A DNA stretch of 64,000 nucleotides from Aeromicrobium sp. 9AM. Its GTDB lineage: Bacteria; Actinomycetota; Actinomycetes; Propionibacteriales; Nocardioidaceae. Below the pieces are notes generated by a model. That model ran no database searches and was not told the origin of the DNA. It saw only the letters and a list, made by a program, of their open reading frames with translations. The stretch is taken from contig NZ_LR733303.1 in assembly GCF_902506105.1 (NCBI RefSeq), positions 992,001-1,056,000 on the forward strand, in the 5' to 3' direction. The position numbers were made by a program, and so were the translations under genes. Position 1 is the stretch's first letter. Each line of letters starts with the position of its first letter. Below, piece after piece: positions 39,126-48,387 of the stretch.

Positions 39126-39185
39126 GTGTGGAGCCGCGGCGCCCGCTCTGACCTGGGAAGTGGGACGCCGCGGCGGCTCGAGGGA

Positions 39186-40451
39186 TCAGCGGGCTGTCAT
39201 GACCTCGTCGATCGCGCCTGATGCGCCGCCGAACTCGTCGGCGACCTCGCCACTCACGTCGTCGTCACCGTGGCCGGCGAGGCTGCGATCGGCCTCGGCG
39301 AGGAGCGTGCGACCGGAGGCGAGGACCCCGATCGCGACGAGCACCGTGATCGCGCCGATCGCGAACGGCACGTGCACGTTGAAGTGCTCGACGAGCTTGC
39401 CTGCGGCGAACGGGGCGAGGCCACCGCCGATGAATCGCACGAAGCCGTACGCCGCGGATGCGACGGGCCGTTCGACCGGCGAGACGGTCATGACGGCCTG
39501 GGTCATCAAGGTGTTGTTGATGCCGATGAAGATGCCCGCGGCGATGACGCAGCCGATCATCAGCACCTGGTTGGTCGGGCTGACCGCCATCACGGCGAGG
39601 TCGATCGCGAACAGGCCCAACGAGCCGTAGAGCGAGGCGGCGGTGCCGAACCGGGCCTGCAGCCATGGCGCACCGATGACCGAGAAGAACGCGACGAGCA
39701 CGCCCCAGCAGAAGAACACCCAGCCGAGTGCCGTGATCGACAGGCCCATCGGGAACGGGGCATAGCCCAGCATCGTGAAGAAGCCCCAGTTGTAGAGCAG
39801 CGCGGTGACGCTCATCGTGAGCAGGCCGCGGTGGCCGAGGGCTCGCAACGGTGCGCTGAGCGACGTACGGTGCTCCGGCTTCGGCGTGGACGGGAGCAGG
39901 AAGAACGTCGCGACGAGGGCGATGGCCATGAGCACCGAGACGCCGTAGAACGGTCCGCGCCAGCTGATGTTGCCGAGCACGCTGCCGACGAGCGGACCGG
40001 CGGCGATACCCAGGCCGAGCGCGGCTTCGTACAGGATGATCGCGCCGGCGAAGCCGCCTCGGGCGCTCGCCACGATCGCGGCGAGGGACGTCGCGATGAA
40101 CAACGCGTTGCCCAGGCCCCAGCCGGCGCGGAACGCGACGATCCCCGAGATGGTGTCGGTCGACCCGGCGAGGGCAGCGAACGCGACGATGATGACGAGG
40201 CCGGTGAGCAGTGTCCGCTTCGCGCCGAGGCGGCTGGAGACCCAGTTGGTGACGAGCATCGCGACTGCGGTCACCACGAGGTAGCTGGTGAAGAGCAGGG
40301 TCACCTGGCTCTCGGTGGCGTCGAGCTGGGTCTTGAGCGCCGGCAGGATCGGGTCCACGAGACCGATGCCCATGAACGAGATGACGCAGGCGAAGGCGAC
40401 CGCGTAGACGGCCTTGGGCTGCTTGAACAAGGTGGCGTTGTCAGACGACAT
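39186..40451 (-). CDS. MFS transporter
   Basis: 421 residues, 12 hydrophobic segments; DxxS/SRLGAKRT-type loop after TM2 (motif A) and a GLGIAAGPLVGSVLG stretch in TM5 (motif C of drug/H+ antiporters). It is probably a drug or metabolite exporter. The start overlaps the marR gene by 11 bp, so the two are one operon and the MarR protein is the likely regulator. The C-terminal tail is acidic (GHGDDDVSGEVADEFGG). Confidence 0.85.
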   Translation of the reverse strand: MSSDNATLFKQPKAVYAVAFACVISFMGIGLVDPILPALKTQLDATESQVTLLFTSYLVVTAVAMLVTNWVSSRLGAKRTLLTGLVIIVAFAALAGSTDTISGIVAFRAGWGLGNALFIATSLAAIVASARGGFAGAIILYEAALGLGIAAGPLVGSVLGNISWRGPFYGVSVLMAIALVATFFLLPSTPKPEHRTSLSAPLRALGHRGLLTMSVTALLYNWGFFTMLGYAPFPMGLSITALGWVFFCWGVLVAFFSVIGAPWLQARFGTAASLYGSLGLFAIDLAVMAVSPTNQVLMIGCVIAAGIFIGINNTLMTQAVMTVSPVERPVASAAYGFVRFIGGGLAPFAAGKLVEHFNVHVPFAIGAITVLVAIGVLASGRTLLAEADRSLAGHGDDDVSGEVADEFGGASGAIDEVMTAR

Positions 40452-40866
40452 GGAGCTCCGTGACGTTGTAGAGGGCGGGAAGTGCCGCCTCGAGGGCGGC
40501 GAGCTCGTCAGGGGACAACCCGGCGAGCCGGTCGAGAATGATGGCGTCCTGCGACGCGCGCCTCCGATGCAAGGCCTCGAGACCCAGCGGGGTGATGTCG
40601 ATCAGGGCGACACGGCCGTCGCGGGCATCGGCCTTGCGGGTCACGAGGCCGGCTGCCTCGAGACGCTGCACGAGCCCGGTCATGGCCGGCTGCGTCACGA
40701 CCTCGCGCTCGGCGAGCGTCGTGATCCTCAGTGCGCCCTCCCGGGAGAGCCAGGAGAGGGTCGAGGCGGCCGTACGGCTGAGGGAGTCGGTGCGCGTCGA
40801 CCGCAGGAGCGCTCCCGCGAACTCGCGGAGTCCGCGGGCGAGATGGTCCAGATCAGGTTGCGGCAT
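40441..40866 (-). CDS. MarR-family transcriptional regulator
   Basis: 141 residues with the winged-HTH core TLAEREVVTQPAMTGLVQRLEAAGLVTRKADARDGRVALIDIT, including the DxR wing motif (ARDGR). It would sense the MFS substrate and control its export. First gene of the marR-MFS operon. An inverted repeat overlaps its own start codon. Confidence 0.87.
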   Translation of the reverse strand: MPQPDLDHLARGLREFAGALLRSTRTDSLSRTAASTLSWLSREGALRITTLAEREVVTQPAMTGLVQRLEAAGLVTRKADARDGRVALIDITPLGLEALHRRRASQDAIILDRLAGLSPDELAALEAALPALYNVTELHVV

Positions 40867-40872
40867 GCAACC
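40856..40872. promoter_or_regulatory. Inverted repeat over the marR start codon
   Basis: GGTTGC and GCAACC flank GGCAT, with the marR ATG (minus strand) inside. A further GTTGCAT lies 20 bp upstream. Binding here would block both transcription and initiation. Confidence 0.45.
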
Positions 40873-41001
40873 AAGTGTATGACAGGGTTATGCAACGTTC
40901 AACTTGTGGCGTGGCGCAGGGGTTGCCACAGCTCTCGTGCAGGGATTCACTGAGCCCAGCGCATCGAATCGGTGGGCTGGGTCGGGACCGAGGTGCGGCA
41001 C

Positions 41002-42717
41002 ATGAATGATGACTTCGAGGTGGTCGGCGAGAACGACAGCGCGGCCTTCACGCTGAAGGTGCACCGTGGCGAGGGCATGGCACTGCTCGGCATGAACTGG
41101 CGGGTGGGGCGACCGCCGGACGACTTCGTCGGCTTCGCGATCCAGTATCGCGAGCCCGGCGGCGACAGGTTCCTGTCCGTCAGGAACCGCCTGACGTTCG
41201 AGCCTTTCGGCTCGCCGGCAGGGGGAGACGTTCGGTCGTCGCTGCGGTCGCCGATCCAGAAGTTCCGTTGGGTGCACTTCCCGTTCAGGGCGGAACGCCC
41301 CGGTGGGTTCCTGTATCGGGTCACGCCGGTCTTCATGGCGGCGGACGGGGTGCTCAGCTACGGGGAGGCCCAGGAGGCGGAGATCGACCTGGCCGGTGAG
41401 ACTTACCCGGGCAGGCTCAACGTCTGCTTCACCCGCGGATTCGTGTCCTCCCAGGCGTTCGTGGACCGGTTCGAGCGGGGCGGGGCCATCTCGACGCTGC
41501 TGCCGGCGAAGGCCGACGACGGCCTGGACTTCGTCCCGACGCACCCGGATGCCGAAGAGGCGCTCGACTGGATGGGCTTCGAGGCACGACGGGCCGTCCT
41601 CGCCGTCCTCGACGCCGCCATCGCGGACGAGACCACGGCCGTGAAGGTCGTGGCGTACGACCTGAGCGAGGCAGACGTCGTGAGTCGGCTCGAACAGCTG
41701 GGGTCGCGCCTGACGATCATCGTCGACGACTCGGACGCGCACGGCGAGAAGGGGTCGGCCGAGACCGAAGCTGCCCGGCGGCTCCGCGCCTCCGCGGGGA
41801 CCGCGAATGTCAGACGGCAACACATGGGCGGCCTGCAGCACAACAAGTGCATCGTCGTGACCGGGCCCAAGCTGAACCAAGCGGTCTGCGGCTCGACGAA
41901 CTTCAGCTGGCGGGGATTCTTCGTCCAGAGCAACAACGCGGTGGTCCTGACCGGTCGCCAGGCGATCCAGCCGTTCGTCGACGCGTTCGAGTCGTACTGG
42001 GGCACCGACGAGGCGGCTGAGTTCGGCGCCTTGCCTGCCGCCCAGTGGGTGGATCTCGGGTTCGACGGGATCGAGGCCGAGGTTGCGTTCTCTCCGCACT
42101 CGGCGGGCAATGCCCAGCTGGCCACGATCGCCGGCGACATCCGCGAAGGGGCGACGTCGAGCCTGCTCTACTCCCTGGCGTTCTTGGCCCAGACCAAGGG
42201 GTCGATCCGCCAGGCCGTGAAGGTGGTCACCGAGGGTGATCGGGTCTTCGTCTACGGCATTGCCGATCGGGCTGTGGGTGGCATCGACCTGCAGAAGCCG
42301 GACGGCAACGTGGCCCCGGTCAGCCCGGCTGCCCTCTCGGCGCACGTTCCTGAGCCGTTCAAGTCCGAACCGACGGGGGGCGGCGGCATCCGTATGCACC
42401 ACAAGTTCGTGGTCGTCGACTTCGACCTGCCGACGGCACGGGTCTATCTCGGGTCCTACAACTTCTCGAAGGCGGCCGACCGGGAGAACGGCGAGAACCT
42501 CCTGCTGATCCGCGACCGGCGCGTCGCCGTGTCGTACGCGATCGAGGCGGTGCGGCTCTTCGACCACTACGAGTTCCGGCTCCGGCAGGAGGAGGCGAAG
42601 ACCGGCGTCAAGAAGCTGGTGCTGCAGAGGCCGCCCAGCAAGGCGGGCGCGACCCCTTGGTGGCTCGAGGACTACACGAACGGCCGGAAGGCTCGGGACC
42701 GGCTCATCTTCTCCTGA
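41002..42717 (+). CDS. Phospholipase D-like protein with two HxK lobes
   Basis: 571 residues from ATG 41002 (GAGG 9 nt upstream); GTG 40972 would add ten. The first 130 residues look like a beta-rich, fibronectin-type domain (ALLGMNWRVGRPPDDFVGFAIQYREPGGDRF...). Two PLD half-sites follow: H280-N-K282 with GSTNFSWRG, and H466-H-K468 with GSYNFSKAADRENGEN. No signal peptide is seen, so it may act inside the cell on a phosphodiester (lipid or nucleic acid). The convergent APC permease gene overlaps its end by 14 bp. Substrate unknown. Confidence 0.78.
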   Translation: MNDDFEVVGENDSAAFTLKVHRGEGMALLGMNWRVGRPPDDFVGFAIQYREPGGDRFLSVRNRLTFEPFGSPAGGDVRSSLRSPIQKFRWVHFPFRAERPGGFLYRVTPVFMAADGVLSYGEAQEAEIDLAGETYPGRLNVCFTRGFVSSQAFVDRFERGGAISTLLPAKADDGLDFVPTHPDAEEALDWMGFEARRAVLAVLDAAIADETTAVKVVAYDLSEADVVSRLEQLGSRLTIIVDDSDAHGEKGSAETEAARRLRASAGTANVRRQHMGGLQHNKCIVVTGPKLNQAVCGSTNFSWRGFFVQSNNAVVLTGRQAIQPFVDAFESYWGTDEAAEFGALPAAQWVDLGFDGIEAEVAFSPHSAGNAQLATIAGDIREGATSSLLYSLAFLAQTKGSIRQAVKVVTEGDRVFVYGIADRAVGGIDLQKPDGNVAPVSPAALSAHVPEPFKSEPTGGGGIRMHHKFVVVDFDLPTARVYLGSYNFSKAADRENGENLLLIRDRRVAVSYAIEAVRLFDHYEFRLRQEEAKTGVKKLVLQRPPSKAGATPWWLEDYTNGRKARDRLIFS

Positions 42718-43930
42718 CGCGCCCGCGCCGGAGCGCGTAGAACGCGCCGCCGACGGCGACGACGATCGCACCCGCGAGGATCGTTGACGGCGGCAGGCTC
42801 AATGCCAGCACCGCGCAACCTGCCAGCCCCAGTGCGGCCACGAGACGCGGCACGACAGCCGCGCTCAACGTCCACGCCGACGCGTTGGCGATCGCGTAAT
42901 AGATCAGCACGCAGAACGACGAGAACGCCACGCTGGTGACGAGGTCACCGAAGCAGACGAGCGCTGCGACGACCACGCCCACGGCCATCTCGGCCAGGTG
43001 GGGGACCCGGGTGTGGCGGCTGACCGCGGCGAGGCCGCGAGGCAGGTGTCCGTCGCGGGCCATCGCGAGGGTCGTGCGAGACACGCCCAGCATCAGGGAG
43101 AGGAGCGCACCTCCGGCAGCGAGCGCAGCGGCGACGAGGACCAGCGGCACGAGGCCATGCGCGTCGGCAGCGTCGACACCGGCGACAAACGGTCGCGCGG
43201 CCTGGGAGAGGCCGGAGGCGCCGAGTGCGTGCAGGAGCGCCAGGGCAGCAGCCGCGTAGAGCGCGAGGACCAGCACGAACGTCACGGCGATCGCTCGCGG
43301 GATGGTGCGGGCCGGCTCGCGTACCTCCTCGCCGAGCGTCGCGAGGCGCGCGTAGCCGGCGAACGCGAAGAACAGCAGCCCCGCGGCCTCGAGCACCCCA
43401 CCCGACGAGGTGGGCAGGTCCGGGCCGCGACCGCTGGAACCCGCAAGCATGGCGATCAGCGCGGCGCCGACGATCACGACGACGCCGGCGACCAGTGGGA
43501 GACTCACCGCTGCGGACTTCTCGACCCCCGCCAGGTTGACCGCGGTGAAGACGACGACGGCGGCGATCGCACCGAGCCGCGCATGGCCGGGCCACAGGTA
43601 GCTGCCCAGCGCGAACGCCATCGCAGCGCATGATGCGACCTTGCCGGCGATGAATGACCAGCCGGCGAGGTAGCCCCACAGCGGACCCAGACGCTCGCGG
43701 CCGTAGACGTACGTGCCGCCGGCGACCGGGTGCCGCCGGGCGAGGCGGGCCGACGAGATCGCATTGCACGCTGCGACGACCGCCGCGAGTCCCAGTGCGA
43801 TGAGCAGCCCATCGCCGGCCGCCGACACGGCGGGCGGGAACACCACGAACAGGCCAGCGCCGATCATCGCGCTCATGCCGACGGCGACGGAGCCGACGAG
43901 CCCCAGACGTCGATCGAGCGGGGTCGTCAT
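42704..43930 (-). CDS. APC-family amino acid permease
   Basis: 408 residues, about 12 hydrophobic segments. The N-terminal GSVAVGMSAMIGAGLFVVFP and the FFAFAGYARLATLGEEVREPARTIPRAI block are APC-superfamily hallmarks. It imports or exchanges an amino acid or related amine. The start is 1 bp from the end of the exonuclease III gene, implying co-transcription without obvious functional link. The 3' end overlaps the convergent PLD-like gene by 14 bp. Confidence 0.83.
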   Translation of the reverse strand: MTTPLDRRLGLVGSVAVGMSAMIGAGLFVVFPPAVSAAGDGLLIALGLAAVVAACNAISSARLARRHPVAGGTYVYGRERLGPLWGYLAGWSFIAGKVASCAAMAFALGSYLWPGHARLGAIAAVVVFTAVNLAGVEKSAAVSLPLVAGVVVIVGAALIAMLAGSSGRGPDLPTSSGGVLEAAGLLFFAFAGYARLATLGEEVREPARTIPRAIAVTFVLVLALYAAAALALLHALGASGLSQAARPFVAGVDAADAHGLVPLVLVAAALAAGGALLSLMLGVSRTTLAMARDGHLPRGLAAVSRHTRVPHLAEMAVGVVVAALVCFGDLVTSVAFSSFCVLIYYAIANASAWTLSAAVVPRLVAALGLAGCAVLALSLPPSTILAGAIVVAVGGAFYALRRGRVRRR

Positions 43931-43931
43931 G

Positions 43932-44756
43932 TCAGAGGTCGTAGTCGATGACCAGGGGTGCGTGGTCGGACCAGCGCTCGGCCCAGCTGGGCGCCCGGTC
44001 GACGACCGCCTCGCGCGCTGCTGCGGCCAGCTCGGGCGTCGCGATCTGGTAGTCGATGCGCCAACCGGTGTCGGTGTCGTACGCCTGACCGCGCATCGAC
44101 CACCACGTGTAGGGGCCGTCGACGTCGCCGGCGAGCGTGCGGTGCACGTCGACCCAGCCGAGCTCGCCGAAGTAGCGGTCGAAGTAGGCGCGTTCCTCGG
44201 GCAGGAAGCCGGCCTTCTTGACGTTGCCCTTCCAGTTGCGGATGTCGCGTTCGGTGTGACCGACGTTGAGGTCACCCGTGACGACGCCGTGATTGCCCGT
44301 GGCGCGGATCTGCGCGAGGCGAGTGGCCATCTGCTCGAGGAATCGGTACTTGTCGTCCTGACGCGGCGTGCCCGCCTCGCCGGAGTGGACGTAGGCCGAC
44401 ACGGTCGTCAGGATCGAGCCGTCGGAGAGCGGGATGTCGGACTCGATCCAGCGCCCGGAGTCGTGGAAGTAGTCGTCGCCGTTGCCGACGCGGACCTCCT
44501 TGGGCTCGGCCAGGCTGAGCACCGCGACACCGGCGCGCCCCTTGGCGGCCGCCTCGGCGTGGACGACGTGATAGCCGGCATCGGCGGTCAGCTCACGCAC
44601 GATCTCGTCGGGTGCGCGGACCTCCTGCAGGGTGACGATGTCGGCACCCCGGTCGGCGAGCCAGTCGCCGAATCCGAGGGTCTGGCCCCGGGTCTTGTTG
44701 TGGGCGGCGCGGATGCCGTTGACATTGACGGTGGCGATACGAAGCACGGGTGCCAC
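43932..44756 (-). CDS. xthA: Exodeoxyribonuclease III
   Basis: 274 residues, EEP fold: TVNVNGIRA with the metal-binding Asn, LQEVRAP with the catalytic Glu, GDLNVGHTERDI and the terminal SDHAPLV. It removes 3' blocks and cleaves abasic sites in base-excision repair. Start GTG at 44756 gives the common VAPVLRIATVNVNG opening; a shorter start inside that block is possible. Confidence 0.88.
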   Translation of the reverse strand: MAPVLRIATVNVNGIRAAHNKTRGQTLGFGDWLADRGADIVTLQEVRAPDEIVRELTADAGYHVVHAEAAAKGRAGVAVLSLAEPKEVRVGNGDDYFHDSGRWIESDIPLSDGSILTTVSAYVHSGEAGTPRQDDKYRFLEQMATRLAQIRATGNHGVVTGDLNVGHTERDIRNWKGNVKKAGFLPEERAYFDRYFGELGWVDVHRTLAGDVDGPYTWWSMRGQAYDTDTGWRIDYQIATPELAAAAREAVVDRAPSWAERWSDHAPLVIDYDL

Positions 44757-44789
44757 CCTAGTCCGCGGCCCCGACGGTTCCGGGGGCGG

Positions 44790-45185
44790 TCAGTTGGCGG
44801 CGATGAGGCTCGTGACGACGGCCAGCAATGCCGGCAGGCCCTGAATCGTGGCCGCCCGGGCGTACGACTTGCCGCCGTGCGAGATCAGCACCACCGCGGC
44901 TGCGAGCATGCTGCCGCACGCGAACACGATCAGGGCCCAGCCGGTCGCGTCGTGGTCGTCGGAGAACGCGATGAGCCCGATGCCCACAGCGGTGCCGATG
45001 GCGAGGAACAGGTTGTAGAAGCCCTGGTTGAACGCCAGCGAGGCGGTCGTGTCGGCGTCGGCCTGCGACTCGAGCCCGAACGTCTTCCACGTCTTGGGCT
45101 TGCGCCAGTCGAGCGACTCCAGCTTGAAGAACAGCACGTGGAGCAGGGCGGCGACGCCGGCGAGGATCAGCGCGAGAGCGGTCAT
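44790..45185 (-). CDS. DUF1304 membrane protein
   Basis: 131 residues with four hydrophobic segments. The blocks LHVLFFKLESLDW and NQGFYNLFLAIG are characteristic of DUF1304. Function unknown for the family. It lies 24 bp before the xthA end region on the same strand and 25 bp after an aldo/keto reductase gene, so all may share a transcript. Confidence 0.8.
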   Translation of the reverse strand: MTALALILAGVAALLHVLFFKLESLDWRKPKTWKTFGLESQADADTTASLAFNQGFYNLFLAIGTAVGIGLIAFSDDHDATGWALIVFACGSMLAAAVVLISHGGKSYARAATIQGLPALLAVVTSLIAAN

Positions 45186-45209
45186 GCAAGGAACCTAGCG
45201 GTTCGGCGC

Positions 45210-46034
45210 TCAGAACTCCTCGTGCGTACGCGGGTCGCCGCCGATGCGCCGGCCCTGGTCGAGCCCGGCGATGCGGTCGAGGTCGTCCTGGTCGAGCTCG
45301 AAGTCGAAGATGTCGAGGTTGCTGCGGAACCGCTCCGGTGTCGCCGACTTGGGGATCGGTGCGGCGCCGATCTGGGTGTGCCACCGGAGCACCACCTGGG
45401 CCGGCGACTTGCCGTGCCGGTCTCCGATCTCGGCGAGCACGGGGTTGTCGAGCAGGTCGGTGCCCCGACCGATCGGCGTCCAGCTCTGCGTGACGATGTC
45501 GTAGGCCTCGTCGGCGGCACGCTGCTCGACCTGCGGGAAGTAGGGATGCAGCTCGACCTGGTTGACGGCTGGCGCCACGCCGGTCTCCGCAACGAGGCGT
45601 GTGAGGTGGTCCGGGAGGAAGTTGGAGACGCCGATCGACGTCGCCAGCCCTTCGTCGCGGAGCTCGATCATGGCCTGCCACGTCTCGACGTACTTGTCGA
45701 TGCGAGGCAGCGGCCAGTGGATCAGGAAGAGGTCGACGTGATCAAGTCCGAGCCTCTCGAGAGAGGCGGTCAGCTCGATGCGTGGACCCTGCGAGCCGTG
45801 GGCGTTGCCGGGCAGCTTGGTCGTGACGAACAGCTCGTCGCGCGACACCGGCGACTCGGCGATGCCGCGGCCGACCTTTGTCTCGTTCTCGTAGCGGGTG
45901 GCCGTGTCGAGCAGGCGGTAGCCGGTGGCGATCGCCTCGACGAAGACCTGGGGGTCCTTGATCGAGTACGTCCCGAAGCCGAGGACCGGCATCTGGCGTC
46001 CGTCGTTGAGCTCCAGCAGCGGTGCGGTGTTCAT
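45210..46034 (-). CDS. Aldo/keto reductase (2,5-diketo-D-gluconate reductase-like)
   Basis: 274 residues. AKR tetrad: Asp and Tyr in RLLDTATRYENE, Lys in FVTTKLPG, His in LFLIHWP. The GVSNFLPDHL block and IPKSATPERF cofactor loop are typical of AKR5-type NADPH reductases. Substrates may be ketones, aldehydes or diketogluconate. It is not the same type as the fucose-dehydrogenase AKR at 4258. Upstream neighbour on the same strand is the flavoprotein gene. Confidence 0.83.
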   Translation of the reverse strand: MNTAPLLELNDGRQMPVLGFGTYSIKDPQVFVEAIATGYRLLDTATRYENETKVGRGIAESPVSRDELFVTTKLPGNAHGSQGPRIELTASLERLGLDHVDLFLIHWPLPRIDKYVETWQAMIELRDEGLATSIGVSNFLPDHLTRLVAETGVAPAVNQVELHPYFPQVEQRAADEAYDIVTQSWTPIGRGTDLLDNPVLAEIGDRHGKSPAQVVLRWHTQIGAAPIPKSATPERFRSNLDIFDFELDQDDLDRIAGLDQGRRIGGDPRTHEEF

Positions 46035-46055
46035 ACGTCCAAACCTACGTCGACC

Positions 46056-47708
46056 TCACCCGACTTGCTTCGCTGCGGCGCGGCCGGCGGCGCGTCCGCT
46101 GAAGATGCAGCCGCCGAGGAACGTGCCCTCGAGCGAGTTGTAGCCGTGCACGCCGCCACCACCGAAGCCGGCGACCTCACCCGCGGCATACAACCCGTCG
46201 AGCGGCGATCCGTCGGTGCCGAGGACCTGCGAGTCGAGGTTGGTCTCGAGCCCGCCGAGCGACTTGCGGGTCAGGACGTGCAGGCGTACGGCGATCAGCG
46301 GCCCCTTCTTGGGGTCGAGGATCTTGTGCGGGGAGGCGACACGGATGAGCTTGTCGCCGCGATAGCTGCGTGCCTGCTTGAGCGCGGCGATCTGCAGGTC
46401 CTTGGTGAATGCGTTGTCGAGCTCGCGGTCACGGTCGGCGACCTGCCGGCGTACGTCGTCGACATCGACCGGCGCCTCGGGCGTCAGGGCGTTCATGCCG
46501 GCGACGAGCTCCTCGATCGTGTCGGCCACGATGAAGTCCTCGCCCTTGGACTTGAACGCCTCGACGGGGCCGGTCGCGCCCTTGGCGAGTCGCTGCTTGA
46601 GCAGCTCGCGCACGCTCTTGCCGGTCAGGTCAGGGTTCTGCTCCTGGCCGGAGAGGGCGAACTCCTTCTCGATGATCGCCTGCGTCAGCACGAACCACGA
46701 GTGGTCGTGGCCGCTCTGGCGGAGCAGCTTGAGCGTGCCGAGGGTGTCGTAGCCGGGCAGTCCCGGGATCGGCAGGCGCTTGCCGCCGCCGTCGAGCCAG
46801 ATCGACGACGGTCCGGGGAGGATGCGGATGCCGTGCTTGGGCCAGATCGGGTCCCAGTTCTTGATGCCTTCGACGTAGTGCCACATGCGATCGCGGTTGA
46901 TGTGGCTCGCGCCGGCCGACTCGGCGATGCCGAGCATGCGGCCGTCGACGTGAGCCGGGACGCCGGAGATCATGTGCTGCGGGGGAGTGCCGAGCCGTTC
47001 GGGCCAGTTGGCGCGTACGAGGTCGTGGTTGCCGCCGATGCCGCCCGACGTGACGATGACGGCCTGGGCGGTCATCGTGAACTCACCGATCGACGTACGT
47101 GAGGTGGGTGCGGCGCGCTCGGCGTCGCTGGGCTCGAGGACCTGCCCGCGTACGCCGGTGACGGCGCCGTCGCTGACGATCAGCTCGTCGACCTGGTGGC
47201 GGAACGCGAACTGCACGAGTCCCTGGTCGTGGCCCGCCCGGACGAGCTTCTCGAACGGCTCGACGATGCCGGGACCGGTGCCCCAGGTGATGTGGAACCG
47301 GGGGACGGAGTTGCCGTGGCCACTCGCGAGCCCGCCGCCGCGCTCGGCCCAGCCGACGACCGGGAACAGGCTGTGGCCGCGCTCCTTGAGCCAGGCCCGC
47401 TTCTCGCCGGCGGCGAAGTTGACGTACGCCTCGGCCCACTGCCGCGGCCAGTTGTCCTCGTCGCGGTCGAACTGGGCGCTGCCCATCCAGTCCTGCATCG
47501 CCAGCTCGACCGAGTCCTTGATGCCCATGCGGCGCTGCTGGGGCGAGTCGACGAGGAACAGGCCGCCGAACGACCAGAACGCCTGGCCGCCGATGCCCTG
47601 CTCGCCCTCCTGGTCCACGAGGATGACCTTGCGGCCGGCTTCGACGAGCTCTGCGGTGGCGACGAGGCCGGCGAGGCCCGCTCCGACGACGATGACATCT
47701 GCATCCAT
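46056..47708 (-). CDS. FAD-binding dehydrogenase (KstD/fumarate-reductase-like)
   Basis: 550 residues starting MDADVIVVGAGLAGLVATA, a dinucleotide-binding GxGxxG, then QGIGGQAFWSFGGLFLVD and near the C-terminus LYAAGEVAGFGGGGVHGYNSLEGTFLGGCIFSGRAAG, the FAD/substrate motif of flavoproteins annotated as FAD-binding dehydrogenases. These resemble 3-ketosteroid dehydrogenases and fumarate reductases but the substrate is generally unknown. The ATG was chosen because it begins the Rossmann fold at once. Confidence 0.85.
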   Translation of the reverse strand: MDADVIVVGAGLAGLVATAELVEAGRKVILVDQEGEQGIGGQAFWSFGGLFLVDSPQQRRMGIKDSVELAMQDWMGSAQFDRDEDNWPRQWAEAYVNFAAGEKRAWLKERGHSLFPVVGWAERGGGLASGHGNSVPRFHITWGTGPGIVEPFEKLVRAGHDQGLVQFAFRHQVDELIVSDGAVTGVRGQVLEPSDAERAAPTSRTSIGEFTMTAQAVIVTSGGIGGNHDLVRANWPERLGTPPQHMISGVPAHVDGRMLGIAESAGASHINRDRMWHYVEGIKNWDPIWPKHGIRILPGPSSIWLDGGGKRLPIPGLPGYDTLGTLKLLRQSGHDHSWFVLTQAIIEKEFALSGQEQNPDLTGKSVRELLKQRLAKGATGPVEAFKSKGEDFIVADTIEELVAGMNALTPEAPVDVDDVRRQVADRDRELDNAFTKDLQIAALKQARSYRGDKLIRVASPHKILDPKKGPLIAVRLHVLTRKSLGGLETNLDSQVLGTDGSPLDGLYAAGEVAGFGGGGVHGYNSLEGTFLGGCIFSGRAAGRAAAKQVG

Positions 47709-47775
47709 GACGCAGATTGTGTCGTACGTGGGTGTCTGGCTGTGCGCTGCCTGATGCGCGGATACGCTTTCGGCG

Positions 47776-48261
47776 ATGAACCCTCTCGGACTGGCGGCAC
47801 GGATCGTGGCGGCGGTGGCATTGCTCGCAGCCCTCGGGGCGACGTTCATTCGGAAGTTCCTCGTGCTGACGATCGACATCCAAGGTCTCGCGGCGACCTC
47901 CGCCGGTGCCACGCCGTGGCGCGGCACGTTCGGCCTCCTCGGCTGCCTGGTGGTCGCTGGTGGGCTCCTCCTCGCGGTCGTGGCAGCGGTCCTGCCGACG
48001 CAGCTGTCGGTGGGGCGCCGCCTGGTGTCGGGGCTGACCAGCGTGTCCTGTGTCCTGGCCATCGCGATGTTCGTGCTCTACCGGGCCTATGAGACGAACG
48101 TGGCGATCGAGAACCTGGACGGTCTGGGGCTCAGGTTCGGCTGGTCGGCCTTTGTCGTGTTCGGGTTGCTGGTCGTTGGCATGGTGGCCGGCCTCGTCGG
48201 TGCGATGCTGGCCGATCGACCTACCGCTCCGGCGACGTCTGCGGCGTCCTCCCGGGTGTGA
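47776..48261 (+). CDS. Hypothetical four-helix membrane protein
   Basis: 161 residues with four hydrophobic segments (about 8-30, 51-72, 83-105, 122-145) and no other motif. It is divergent from the flavoprotein gene across a 67-bp gap. No function can be assigned. Confidence 0.6.
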   Translation: MNPLGLAARIVAAVALLAALGATFIRKFLVLTIDIQGLAATSAGATPWRGTFGLLGCLVVAGGLLLAVVAAVLPTQLSVGRRLVSGLTSVSCVLAIAMFVLYRAYETNVAIENLDGLGLRFGWSAFVVFGLLVVGMVAGLVGAMLADRPTAPATSAASSRV

Positions 48262-48387
48262 GGATCCAGACCTCTACCACACTTCGACCGCCCAAGACAC
48301 GGCGTGATTACCGGTGGAATTGCTGTCGTATAGGACGCTCGGGGCACTAGATTCAGCCCTAACATTCATCGTTGGGAGAAAATAACT

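Noticed and set aside
43713-47102. An open frame of 1129 codons on the plus strand
   Set aside because: It runs antisense through the APC permease, xthA, DUF1304, AKR and flavoprotein genes, all of which show clear motifs. Its composition (Arg/Val/Asp/Gly with no domains) is that of a high-GC shadow frame.
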